Below, piece by piece: positions 46,978-58,110 of a DNA stretch of 64,000 nt. Where the stretch lies: NCBI GenBank assembly GCA_010015655.1, contig ML976660.1, positions 245,811 through 309,810 on the forward strand, given 5' to 3'. This DNA is from Bimuria novae-zelandiae CBS 107.79 (taxonomy: Eukaryota > Ascomycota > Dothideomycetes > Pleosporales > Didymosphaeriaceae). Every line of letters begins with the position of its first letter. The stretch's first letter is position 1. The position numbers and the translations under genes are program-made. The notes beneath the pieces were generated by a model. It worked only from the letters and a program-made list of their open reading frames with translations. It searched no databases and was not told the DNA's origin.

Positions 46978-48893
46978 GATATTAACCGCATCGCGTGCAT
47001 CGCCAGGCTAACCGATTCTATCGTATGATATTATGCTGCGCCACGTCAACGCATAGCAGCTGACACATCGACCTCCCGTGGCCGCTTTGATTCGCTCGAA
47101 AAAAGCCGTTTTCAAGGCATACCGTGTCCGTGCGCGTGATGCGCCGGTTCGCGTGATGCGCCACCCTCATCAAATTACCCAAACTTCAACACGCGATAAC
47201 TCCACCAACATGGCTCCGATTAATAACGCGCTTGCAGAGCTAGAATCACTAGAACTTAGAGAAGAATATTCCTATAGAAAGATTACTGCTAAGTATGGTG
47301 TTATATAATCTACGTTAACCTAATGGTATTAGGGTCTAGTGCGCCCTGCACAGGTTAAGAACACTAACTAGCAAAAACTCACCCTATAGCAAGAGGAGGA
47401 GCTTGTACAATATATTAAAGGACTTATAAAGAGACACCTACCTCCTACTAGGGAGATGATACGGAATTTCGCCTCTATAATAGCAAAGGAGCTAATTAGC
47501 GAGAGCTAGGTTACTTGCTTTATTAACTAATACAGTGCCTATCTTATCTCTTAATAAATAGTTGGCATGGATAGTAATTACTATAAAGCTAATTTAGAGG
47601 ATAAATATCGCCTCTACTTTAACTTTCTACATAGTAAGATTAATTAATATAAGATAGATCCTTATTATACCTATAATATAGATAAAAAAGGCTTCCTAAT
47701 TAGAATTATTAGTAGATTAAAGAGGATATTTAGCAGACAAATATAGGAGAATAAGGAGGCTAAAGCATTACTCTAAGATAGTAATTGCGTATAGATTACG
47801 CTCCTAGCATGTATCTGCGCTAATAAATTAGCTCTGCTACTAAGTCTTATCTATAAGGCTGCCAACAAGGGCATCTAATCGACCTAGGTAGAGGATATTA
47901 AGGCAGGAGAATATAAAGTCTTTATTACCTTGTTATCCTCTAGCTAGACAAACAATAATATTAGGCTTGCCTAGCTTAAATAGGTGTTTAATCGCTGTAT
48001 AAAAGAGAAGGCCTAATAATTATACTAACTTTTAGTCCTAGATAGCTATAGATCCTATATTACTATAGATTTTATTAATTATTATAATCAAATAGGATCC
48101 TCCTTGCTATCCTGCCACCTTATTTAACTTATACATTTTAGCCACTCGATGTTGCGATGTTTAAGCCTCTATTAATAGCCTACTTAGTAAAGCTCTTAAA
48201 ACACCTCTATAAAAGCTAGGCTCTAGCTTCTATTACTAAAGGTAACTTCTTCCCCCTATTCTAGAATGCATAGAAGGCCTCTTTTAAGGAATTAACTATC
48301 TTTAGCTTATTTAGAGTAATAGGTATATTACTACCTAATCTTACTCTTATCCTTAATAGGTTCGCCTATAATTAGGACTTAGGCAATAGCTCCTTATTAG
48401 GACTTAGTAATTATAACTAGAAAAAGATAGATAGGCTAGTGTAATTAGTAGTTAAGAATTAAGGTAGTTATAATACTAAGAAGCTACGCCGATCACTTTA
48501 TTACCTATCTATTTAAAATAAGCTACTTAAGCATGAGATAGATAGGATTAAGCAGGTACTATTTACTAAGTAGAAGCGTAAAAAGAAGGGCAAGACTTTA
48601 GACCTCTAGCAGCGCTAGGAGTATTATAGTAGAGCAGTCTTCTAGTTACCTAGAAAGGTAAGGGAGGCACGTACACGTTAATCTATTAGGGAGCAGGAGG
48701 AGAAGGAGCAATAGCTTTAAAAAGAAAATAGAGTAGAGCTAAAGAAGGTAGCTAAGCTATATAAGGAGAAGATTTAGCAGGAAAAGCGTACTGCACGGGA
48801 GGAGGCTAAGAAGGAGAAGGAGAAGGAGAGGGCTGAAAAGGCAGCTCAGCGCGCCGCCCAGAAGTCTGCCTGCGACGCTGAAAAAGCTCTACA

Positions 48894-49073
48894 TGTAAGC
48901 AGGTGGGTGGTATGTGTGAAGGTAGTATATTGTGTGTGTAATTGTCTGAGTTGCTCTGTGTGTTGTTCTGTGTTGTGTTGTGTGTACATGGAGTGATCAG
49001 AGGCTCGTATATAGAGATAGAGCTGACTCATGAGACTAGTGTCGTCATGTGACATATCTCTAGGCTACTTACA
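48894..49073 (-). repeat. 3' LTR of Copia-1b
   Basis: 180 bp, reverse orientation. Carries the same two C-to-T variants as the 3' LTR of Copia-1a. Confidence 0.93.
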
Positions 49074-49599
49074 CACCCCCTTCAGGTTCGAACGCATGTT
49101 TGAAGCTGATGTTGGCTATAGATCCCCCTCTACCTTTGTAGGGTAGCTGCATTTTGGGGTCGAGAACCTAGCTTTTGTGCCAGTCTTAGTATTGGTGCAG
49201 TCCCAGGTGGGTAGCCGTCCGCCGTCGCAGTGTAGGTGGATCTCGCTCTATACTACAGGCGTCCCTAGTAGTAGGACGTCTCTTAGAGCTAGTACTGAGA
49301 TCCTGATTGCTTCGCGTTCTGTGCTGAGGTTGATGAGCCTTGTAGGTGGAGCTTGATACATGATGCGAGCATGTTTGCTCTGTGTATAAAGTGGAATACA
49401 GCATGAATCTAAGTACAGGATAGGGGTATAGCGTAGAGCTGTGTACATGATAGAGCTAAGTAAAGTATAGTCTCGTTAAACCTGTAAAAACCACATGGGA
49501 AAAACCAGGAAGAGTACTATACTATGGGGAAGCTCATTAAGAAGGAAAAGGTTAAAAATAAAGAAGAGAGACCCAGTTTTCGTGCTTCTATCTAGGCAG

Positions 49600-52500
49600 T
49601 AGCTTGGTAAGGCCGTTAGCTAGTTAACAGGTTATTTAGATATATAAGAGGTTAATATTATTAGATTAAGCTTCTTGTCGAAGCTAGTAATGATGGATAT
49701 CGACGTGCCGTACAGTAGTCTTAAGACGAGGCGTAGTAGAGGTGAGAAGTCAGATAGTCTGCTAATTATTATAGTATAGAAGACGTTCATGATCTAGATT
49801 AAAGCTAATTTGTTTAAAGACTCTCTACTACTAGATTAGTTTAGTGCCTATAGACGATGCGGCGACTAGCTCTGCTTCTATTATTAACTTTATAACACAG
49901 CGTTGGAGTGTTGCTTTCCAGTCTATAGGTCCGCCAAACAGAAAGAAGATATAGCCTTGTGAGCTCTTACGTAAGATCTTATTATTAGCGTATAATGTAT
50001 CTATTACTCCAAAGAACTCAGGTTAAGGTTAGTTAGCTATATAGACTAATTTGTTTAAGATAGAGGCGGTATAGTAGAGCGCTTAATCTTTAGTTCCTAG
50101 CAGGTAGGCGATCGTCTGGTAGGCTACGTTAAGATAACGTGAAGATAGATTCGTAAGAAACTCCGCTAGTTTAGAATAGGCTTTTAAGATATTAGGTTAG
50201 GTAGCTCTAGCTATATATCCTATAGATCCTACAAGCTAGGCATATCTGTGCTTAGTGAAGTCATTTGCTTAATTCTCTAATAGTAATAACTTTTCTAGAG
50301 GCAGTAGTGTAGCTAGTAACTTTATATATAGCTTTAGTAAAGGAAACTTCTGTGCAAGCTTCTTAATATATAAAGTTTATAATAGCTAGATAGAGCTATT
50401 CTCACGGTCTCTATGCGTTTAAATACCACAGAACGTTTAAAGCTCTCCTAGAAATCGAATTTCATATCGAGACAAGAGCTTCTGTTCGAATTCATGTAGT
50501 GTAGCTTTATAGGCTGGTAGGCAGAGTACGATAATGTCGTCCACATAGAAGAAGACTAGAAGCTTGTCATTCTTTTATAGACAAGGAGCGTCTTTGACTT
50601 TGTATAGTCCTAGTTTAGAGAGCGTCTTGGTGAGCTCTTAATACTAGAGTAGTAGCGAGGTCTTCAGGCCGTACAGAGCTTGATATAGTTTCCACAGATA
50701 ACCAGGATTAGAAAATCCTTCTAGTAAGTAATAATAGACTAGTGTTGCAAGCTAAGCGTTTATAAATGCGTTAACTATATTATACTAACGAATCTCCATA
50801 TTAAAGTAGGCCGCTATAGCAACTAGAGCTTAGAATATTCGAACTACTAGAGTAGCTGCGTAAGTATCCTCAGTAGCCATCTATAGATCGCCTTGTACAT
50901 AGATACGTGCTTTGTATTTCGTAAGGTATCCTTAATTATTAAGCTTAAACTTAAAGACCTACATTAACGGGAGAACTTCTTAGTCTTATAGATTTAACTC
51001 TTGCTAAGTAATCCTTTCGTACGTGCCTTTTTATTTCACGTTGTTAATTTCTTATTGCATCGCTTAGAGAAAGCCTTCCTTGTGTGGAGATAGCATCCTT
51101 ATTACCTCTTTATAGAGACGCGGCTCAGGAGGTAGCTCGGTGTAGTAAAATCGTGTTTTTAATGCTGTAGCTAAGGCTGCTACGTATGCTGACTAGTATG
51201 TGTTAATAAAGAAGCTACTACTCTTCTAAGATAGCTTTCTAGATCTTATTAACCCTTTAGGTAGTATGTGAGACTAACGAAGGTTGCTATTAATTAGTTC
51301 TTAATTCTGTGCTTAATTCGAGTCTAATGTTTAACGTTTGCGCTTTCTTGAGGATATAGGCATTGTAGGTAGGCTGGCTAGCGTGGTTAATAACGAGCGC
51401 TGCGAGTTGTTATAAAGTAAGTTCTTGTCAGATTGGAAGGGTAATCTGATAAGATGAAAAGATGATAATTGATTAAGATGAATTGAGGTATGAATTGTGT
51501 GTGCTGAATTCTCTGTGTCTAAGAGGTCTGGGACTCTGCCTTTTATCTTTAGGTTGCCTGCCTAGATATCCCTTGCTTCATCCCTTGCTTCATCCTTGCT
51601 TCATTCCTTGCGTCATTCCTTGCGCGTTGAGCGAGGGCGGAATGCGAGGGCGGAATGCAAGGGCGGAATGCAAGGGCGTAAGTGCGCCAGCCTCCTTGCA
51701 TATGCAAAGGACCATGTGGTCGGACACACCCCCTCAGCATAGGCGGAATGTACGGGCGTAGGTGCGCCAGCCTCCTTGCAGATGCAAAGGGCCATGTAAT
51801 CAGATAGTTCTATAAACTACTATAAACCTTAGTAGTCTCTATTTAACTTGGTGTTAGAAGCTATAGATTATAACTTCTAGTTTAACGTAGAATTGTTATT
51901 TCTCTTTGCGTTGGTTAGTTTTATTCTATAGATACAGCAGTCTGGCTATGCTAATCTAGATCTGCCGTGTGCTCGTCTTTAGATATATCTTCTATAGAGC
52001 TATCTTGGCTGCGCAATATAGGTAGTTAATACTTATAGGTAAATTACTTTAGCTTAGAGCCTTGTAGTAGAGGATCTGTTTTATCGTGTAGTTAATAGAA
52101 GAGGTCTTCTCTAAAGGTAACGTCTCTTACACGAATTACTTTGCCTCTATTTGCTTAACTTCTCGCCTTGGGCATCCAGATTCGATAGATATTTAATAAG
52201 TTATACCTAACTAGATATCTTACTAGAGCTTAAGGACTAAGCTTATCTATTTATAGTATTTATTTGCGTAGTGCGTATGCTCGGTAGCTATAGATGCGTA
52301 GATAAGCAATTAATAGCTTCTTGCTGTAGGCAATTTTGAATAGTGTTTTCTAACCTAGTAATCGCGTGGGTGTGCGATTAAGCAGGTATACTACTATAAA
52401 ATAGATTTTAGAGCCAAGTGCTAGAGGTAGGTTTAAGGTAATCTTTATTAAGCGACTTCTCTTAATAAGACTCCTACTAAAGCGCTCTGCTAAGCCATTT

Positions 52501-54644
52501 TACTCATTAGTGTATAGAGCCCTAATCTATAGCTTGATGCCTTCTCTTTAATAGTAGTCTTTAGTAGAGTTGTCTATTAGCCTATATCCTCGCTCGTCGT
52601 TAGCGATAAGAAAGGTGACAGTTATATTAAATTCTCGTTTAATAGTTCGATCTAATCGCCTGATGATAGACAGGAGCATAAGCTTGTCCTGTCTAGGTAT
52701 TATATAGACAAAATGGAATTTCGAGAATAGATTAAACCTATAGAAGACGTATTAGTCGCCATTGTAGGCTCTTGCATCGAGCTCAATGAGATCAATAGCA
52801 ATAGTCTCGAAGGCTCGTGTGGCTCTAATCTCATGGCCAGTTCGCCGTGAGATAATTTAATGTGCTTTGCTTTATAGGCATTCTTCGCAGTCGATTGTTT
52901 AAGGAGCAGATCTAGTAGATAGCTGTATACCTATTACGTAATTCTATAGTTAATTAATAGCGTTACTGCTTAGATATCTTATTAGTATATAGAGCTGAGA
53001 CTTGCTGAGTAATCTTGGTCTAGGCAATAGAGCAAAGTATTATAGCTAATATTAATAGGTTATAAAAGCCTGAGTCTGAGCGGATTAAGTAGATAGAGGT
53101 TTAGTTCGATAGACTACTAGCTAGTGTTTACCTAGTCTAGTAAGGGTAGCAATGTCTTCTACTCGTAAGCCTAATAAGTTAGATTAATATAGTGCATTTC
53201 TACTAGAGTCGAAATGGACGTTTGACGATGCTAGCCGGGCTAGAGAGACTAGGCTTGTAAAAAAGCTAGTAATTAAGGCTATACACTTAAGCTTTGTTTT
53301 CTTTTGTCTTTAAGGTGTTAATAGAGATATCTTAACTTCCCCCTATGCCTAGATAGTTATCTTAGTGCCGCCTGTAAGTACGACATCGTTAGGTAATACA
53401 AGAGCTTTCTATTAAAACTTAGTTAAATTATTGTAGATGTAGATATCCGTAGCAGGATCTAGTGTCTATAAGTAGAGGAGTAGGAAGTTTTAGTGCGCTA
53501 GCTAATTATTAAATACTAATAAGTAGATAGCGTAAGCCTTATATAGAAGGTCGCCTGCAGGTGTATCGCCTGCGTTAATTTTTATTAAATTAGATTCTGC
53601 CCCGTAGCTCTTATAATTCCTTTACTTTTTATAGCGCTGATTCTTCTCTTAAATCTTATTTAGTATTCTATTTTTTTTTTTAGCTTTAAACTTTGTTATC
53701 TTCTTAGCTTTTTTAGGGTTTTTAACGAATCCTCCTTTGCGTAGTGAGGTGTCGATGTATGGGCACTGTCCCCAGTAGTGTAGGTCTCCACAGAGACACG
53801 ATTTTAATAGCTTTAATAGCTTATCCTGTCGAGGTCTCTTTCAGCTGTTTTATTTATATAAAGACTCCTCTTAATTTAATATAGCTATAAATGCTCCACT
53901 TTGTGCGGTTAATTTCGTTATAGTTATGCGATAGTAGCGTAGGTAACTAGCCAGTAGATTAGGCAATGTTGGCTGTACAGAGTTGTCGTGGGAGCTTGTT
54001 TCTGCATTGAATACAGTGATAGCGATAGTGGCAGCGTAGCCAGGATCGATCTGTTTGATGGCTCGTATGAGATCCTTATAAGGTCTGTAGCCATGCGTCT
54101 CTGGTAGCTGGAGTTGTTTGGCCCTGTTATAGGCAGCAAGGAACGTGCTGCACCATTCTTCAAGGTTCTCTCTGCGAGCGTGCAGAACTTTGGCGGCGTT
54201 GTAAGCTTTTTAGACCTGATATTCTCGATCAGCCATTGTAGGACTATAGAGCTCCTGTAGAGTCTTAAGCTAATTATAGAGGGACTCTTAGTCCTTAATT
54301 TAATATACTAGGTCCTGCGTAATCATGTTAGCTACATACGCTTTAATCTAGCTAATCTTATCTTTAGTTCGCCTGTATTCTTTAAGCTCTCTATAGTAAA
54401 GACTTATGTCTTAATTATACTACGCTCGAGCTTCAGGGGTAGGTTCTATTGCTAGTGATCCACCGTTGTTGGTAGCATGGATCTGTGTAGGTTGTAGAGG
54501 CTTGCTCAGCGTCGTCGGATGTGGCAGGTCTGGATTGATATATCCCCATACGTCTCCAGCCTCTGCGAGCCTTTTGACAGTATAGATCCACAGTTCCCAG
54601 TTGTGTGGCCCTTGAAGGATGATTGACGAGATAGCCTTTGACAT
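49600..54644 (-). pseudogene. gag-pol of Copia-1b
   Basis: Same domain content as in Copia-1a: gag open from 54644 for about 75 codons, a second open gag piece at 54163-53924, then integrase and reverse transcriptase broken by stops (active-site region near 50550). It is interrupted at 51426 by a solo LTR. Confidence 0.8.
51426..51806. repeat. 381-bp solo LTR-like insertion (sLTR-B) with internal minisatellite, in Copia-1b
   Basis: Absent from Copia-1a at the same position. Flanked by GTTCT (51421-51425, 51807-51811). Starts TGTCAGATTGG and ends AATCAGATA, where TA probably replaces CA. Its middle holds tandem CTTGCTTCATCC-like and GAGGGCGGAATGC-like units and a duplicated GCGCCAGCCTCCTTGCA segment. 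No RIP is visible. Confidence 0.8.
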
Positions 54645-54738
54645 GGCGAGATCGCTCTATCGAGTAGGCTCGATCGACAGGTAGGTAGGTAGGGAGTCAA
54701 TGTATGTGTATGAGGGCGGATTAGGCCGGGCTCATAAC

Positions 54739-54918
54739 TATAAGCAGGTGGGTGGTATGTGTGAAGGTAGTATATTGTGTGTGTAATTATCTGAGTTGCT
54801 CTGTGTGTTGTTCTGTGTTTTATTGTGTGTACATGGAGTGATCAGAGGCTCGTATATAGAGATAGAGCTGACTCATGAGACTAGTGTCGTCATGTGACAT
54901 ATCTCTGGGCTGCTTACA
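54739..54918 (-). repeat. 5' LTR of Copia-1b
   Basis: 180 bp, reverse orientation. One terminus is TA instead of TG (a G-to-A change). Followed by CTACA at 54919-54923. Confidence 0.92.
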
Positions 54919-55253
54919 CTACAACTACCCTAAAAGGGTAAGAGGAAGGCCTTACAGGCACCTCTATAGACCAGGAAGCGTTAGAAACGTGTTGTTGATG
55001 CTCTAGATACTGGGGAGGCCTTAGAGGGCGTATCTGTCGCCCCAGCGATCTCTACGCGCCGCGGCCGCAATGTCAAGCTTCTAGATAGATATCGATAGTG
55101 TAAATTAATCGCAGCTATTAACTTTATACGCCACTAAAAAATCTTATAATAATATTAATTATAGGTGGCTTAATAGCCTCGTTTTTATATAAACTATTTT
55201 TAATAAGGGTGGCGCATCACGCGAACCGGCGCATTACGCGCACGGATACGGTA

Positions 55254-55595
55254 GTGTCGAACAAATGTGACACCTATTCCGTAGTCATGTAATCTCAAAC
55301 GTAGGGCAGCTTCGAGTCGATACGTAATCATATAAGCGATTTGATAATCGAATATCTAGGTAGTATTGTCTACGTGCTGAAGTTATCGATAAATATATAA
55401 GACAATCCGTTTACTAAAATGTGCTCGAACGTCTGTCTTTGCTTATTGAAGCTGCAGGTCCATTTCTTGCAGAGGCTTTTATCATAACATGCGGTACCTT
55501 AGTTGGGACTAAAGAGTTTACAATCTGCAGGTAGATCGGGATCTGTGATCTAGTAAGTCATTAGAGGCTCATTATACCTAGGTATAGGAAGTATA
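55254..55595. other. spacer between P2 and P3
   Basis: About 340 bp of moderately AT-rich DNA with no recognised coding or repeat. Confidence 0.4.
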
Positions 55596-57656
55596 CCGTG
55601 TCTCGGCAGTCAGTGCGCAACATCACCCAATGCGCAACCCCGCGTGATAGCGCACCTACTTTAACGCGCCACAACTACTATAGACCTAATTAACGCCGTG
55701 ATAGCAGTAATTAAATTATAAAAACTAAGTAAATTTTTATTATATAATAAAATTATAAAATAATTTAGCATTATATATTTTATATTAATACGTAGGCACT
55801 AACGCATTACGTAAGCACGTGTAATTATAAATACTTTACGCTATATACTTAGCCTATAATAAAAAAAAGTAGCTCCTATAATATATTAAACGCTTTACTA
55901 AACGTGGCCTTCCTTCTATATAGTAAATAATATAGAACTTTGCATCCTATATCACTTAAAAGGACGTAAGTATATCTTAAGTTAATCGACTTATTAAGCG
56001 TAATAGCAGTACCTTAATATTACGCTAAATAATTAAAATTAATAGTAATTACTATAACGCTAATTTAGAGATAAAATATAAGCTTTACTTTAAGCTTTTA
56101 TATAATAAAATTGTGAAGTATAGTATAAAGCCTTATTATTACTATAATATAGATAAGAAAGGCTTCCTCCTTAGTATTACTAGCTACTTAAAAAGGATCT
56201 TTAATAGGCCTCTATATAAAAGTCGCTAAGTAAGGTAATCTATATAAGATAGTAGCTATAAGTAGATTTTAATTATTATATATATATGTGCTGACGGATC
56301 TACTATTAATTTATTATTAATTTATTAATATAACGCCAGGAGCCTATAATTAAGCTAGGTAAAAGAAATTAATTTTTAATACTATAAAATCTTTATTACC
56401 TTATCTCCCTTTAGCTAATTAAATAACAAGATAGGCCTTTAATAACTTTAATAAGTATTTAATTACTATATAAAAGAAAAAGCTAAAAAGGCTTAATAAG
56501 TATACTAACTTTTAATTCTTAATAGCTATAGGTCTTATATTACTATAAATTTTATTAACTATTATAACTAAAATAGGATCCTCTTAGCTATATTTCCCCC
56601 TTATTTAACGTATAGGTTATAGCTTCTTAACGTGTATATATTTAAGTCTCTCTTAGCTACCTACTCTAACGAGTTTAACGCCTATCTATATAAGAGCTAA
56701 AAACTATTAATAGTTACTAAAAAAGGCTTTTTTATACTCTTTTAAAAGGCCTAGACTATGTTAGTTACGCTATAATTAATTACTAAGGCTTTTAAGTAAT
56801 TTAATAAGGAGTCCTTTTTAGAGGTGAAATTATAAGAAAGCTTTATATTAGTACTTAGCGCATTAGATTAGCGTAAAATAAAGTAATTATTACGCTTTAC
56901 TATTAAAGATATTATAACTAAGGAGTTACGCAAGCTTAGCTAGATAATATACTTAATTTTTATATAAAAGTAACTCTTAAAGCACGAGAATAAAGGCCTT
57001 TAAAAAGCTTTAAAGAATAAAAAATAGCGTTAAATAAAAGGTAAGACTCTACCCTTAGAGTGACTTAAGGAGTAGTATAAAGAAGCAATTTTTTAATTAT
57101 CTACTTAAGTATAGAGAGCGCACGATTCTCTTAATTAATAAAAAGCTAAAAAGGAATAATTATAACTCTAGAAAAATTAATAATAAAAGATATAGAAAGC
57201 TAATAAATAGCTTAAAGCTTATTTACTTTAGGAGAGGCGCGTTACGTAAGTAGTAGTGAAAAATACACGCGCTAAGGAGAGAGCTAATAGGCTTATAAGA
57301 CTTAATAATAGCTTTAAAAATATCTTAAAATTACTAAAAAGGGAAGTTAGAGAGCCTTAAAAGCTACTTAAAAAGTTATAAAAAGGAAGAAATTTACGCT
57401 AGCACTTATATATATTAATATAATAATACTTACGCTATTAACGCTATTATCGCGTAATAGCTATTTAGTTAGAATACTAAGTAGATATCTATAATCTAAG
57501 TTACTAGTAATTATCTACAGACCTAGGAAACCTCTCTACTAAAAAATCTTATAATAATAGCTTTTATATAGAGCTCTATAGCCTTATATTATTAACGTCG
57601 CGATCATGTTGGGGTTGCGCATTGAGTAATGTTGCGCACTGACTGCCGAGACACGG
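55596..57656 (+). mobile_element. pogo-like DNA transposon P3, complete but RIP-degraded
   Basis: 2061 bp between TA dinucleotides (55594-55595 and 57657-57658). Inverted repeats start CCGTGTCTCGGCAGTCAGTG and run for about 45 bp, with GCGCAAC..CACCCAATGCGCAACCCC inside. The transposase is on the plus strand; the DDE segment reads LILNSYRSYITINFINYYN near 56512, homologous to P1 and P2. Nearly every CAG/TGG has become TAG. Confidence 0.87.
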
Positions 57657-57658
57657 TA

Positions 57659-58074
57659 ATGCTTCTACGAAGGAGCTCGTTTTTTTTTAATTCTGCACCC
57701 GACTTGGCATGTGGGGCACCCTATCGGAAATGCGACTCCCTTATTAAAACGTATATAAATCGCATAACGCTCAGGTAAATAGATATCCCTTTAGATATTA
57801 GACTTTAAGGCTTAATTTTTATATATATAGACTTTTTCTAGTGTTAAGGCTCGCTAGGGGGTCTTAGCTATTATAGAAGTTGTTATTCCCGCTATGTGCG
57901 ATAATGCGCTAAATAATCTTAAAAATATAATTAATTTACTTATTAATCTATTTAATAGGCAGATTTTCCTACTATTATTCTTATTAACGTTAGTATTTAT
58001 CCTCGCATGTAGATTGCGGCATCTCTTTAGTAATATGCGGCCGAATCTATGGCTATGCATGCTCCAACGCATTA
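57659..58074. other. spacer between P3 and P4
   Basis: About 415 bp, AT-rich, with no feature recognised. Confidence 0.4.
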
Positions 58075-58110
58075 ACGTGTCCGTGCGCGTGATGCACGCA
58101 TAACACCATA

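Larger units (their letters stand above)
48894..54918 (-). mobile_element. Copia-1b: second Copia-1 element, opposite orientation, inside P2
   Basis: 6025 bp with 180-bp LTRs (48894-49073 is the 3' LTR, 54739-54918 the 5' LTR) and CTACA target duplications (48889-48893, 54919-54923). It is homologous to Copia-1a over its whole length, with the same premature stops and the same unmutated islands. It lacks hAT-1 but has its own 381-bp solo LTR insertion at 51426-51806. The gag start is the ATG at 54644. Confidence 0.93.
47122..55251 (+). mobile_element. pogo-like DNA transposon P2, split by Copia-1b
   Basis: Terminal inverted repeats of about 47 bp begin CCGTGTCCGTGCGCGTGATG and contain an internally repeated GCGTGATGCGCC unit. 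They are flanked by TA on both sides (47120-47121, 55252-55253). Without Copia-1b the element is about 2.1 kb. The transposase starts at the ATG near 47211 (MAPINNALAELESLELREEYS...), a helix-turn-helix DNA-binding start. It shows the DDE segment LVLDSYRSYITIDFINYYNQ near 48030 and ends after Copia-1b in a basic tail with TRRGRNVKLLDRYR (near 55055). RIP-type stops are abundant. Confidence 0.88.

Noticed and set aside
51540..51800. CRISPR-like array suggested by repeated short units
   Set aside because: The units are contiguous or imperfect minisatellite repeats without unique spacers, inside a solo LTR in a eukaryotic genome.
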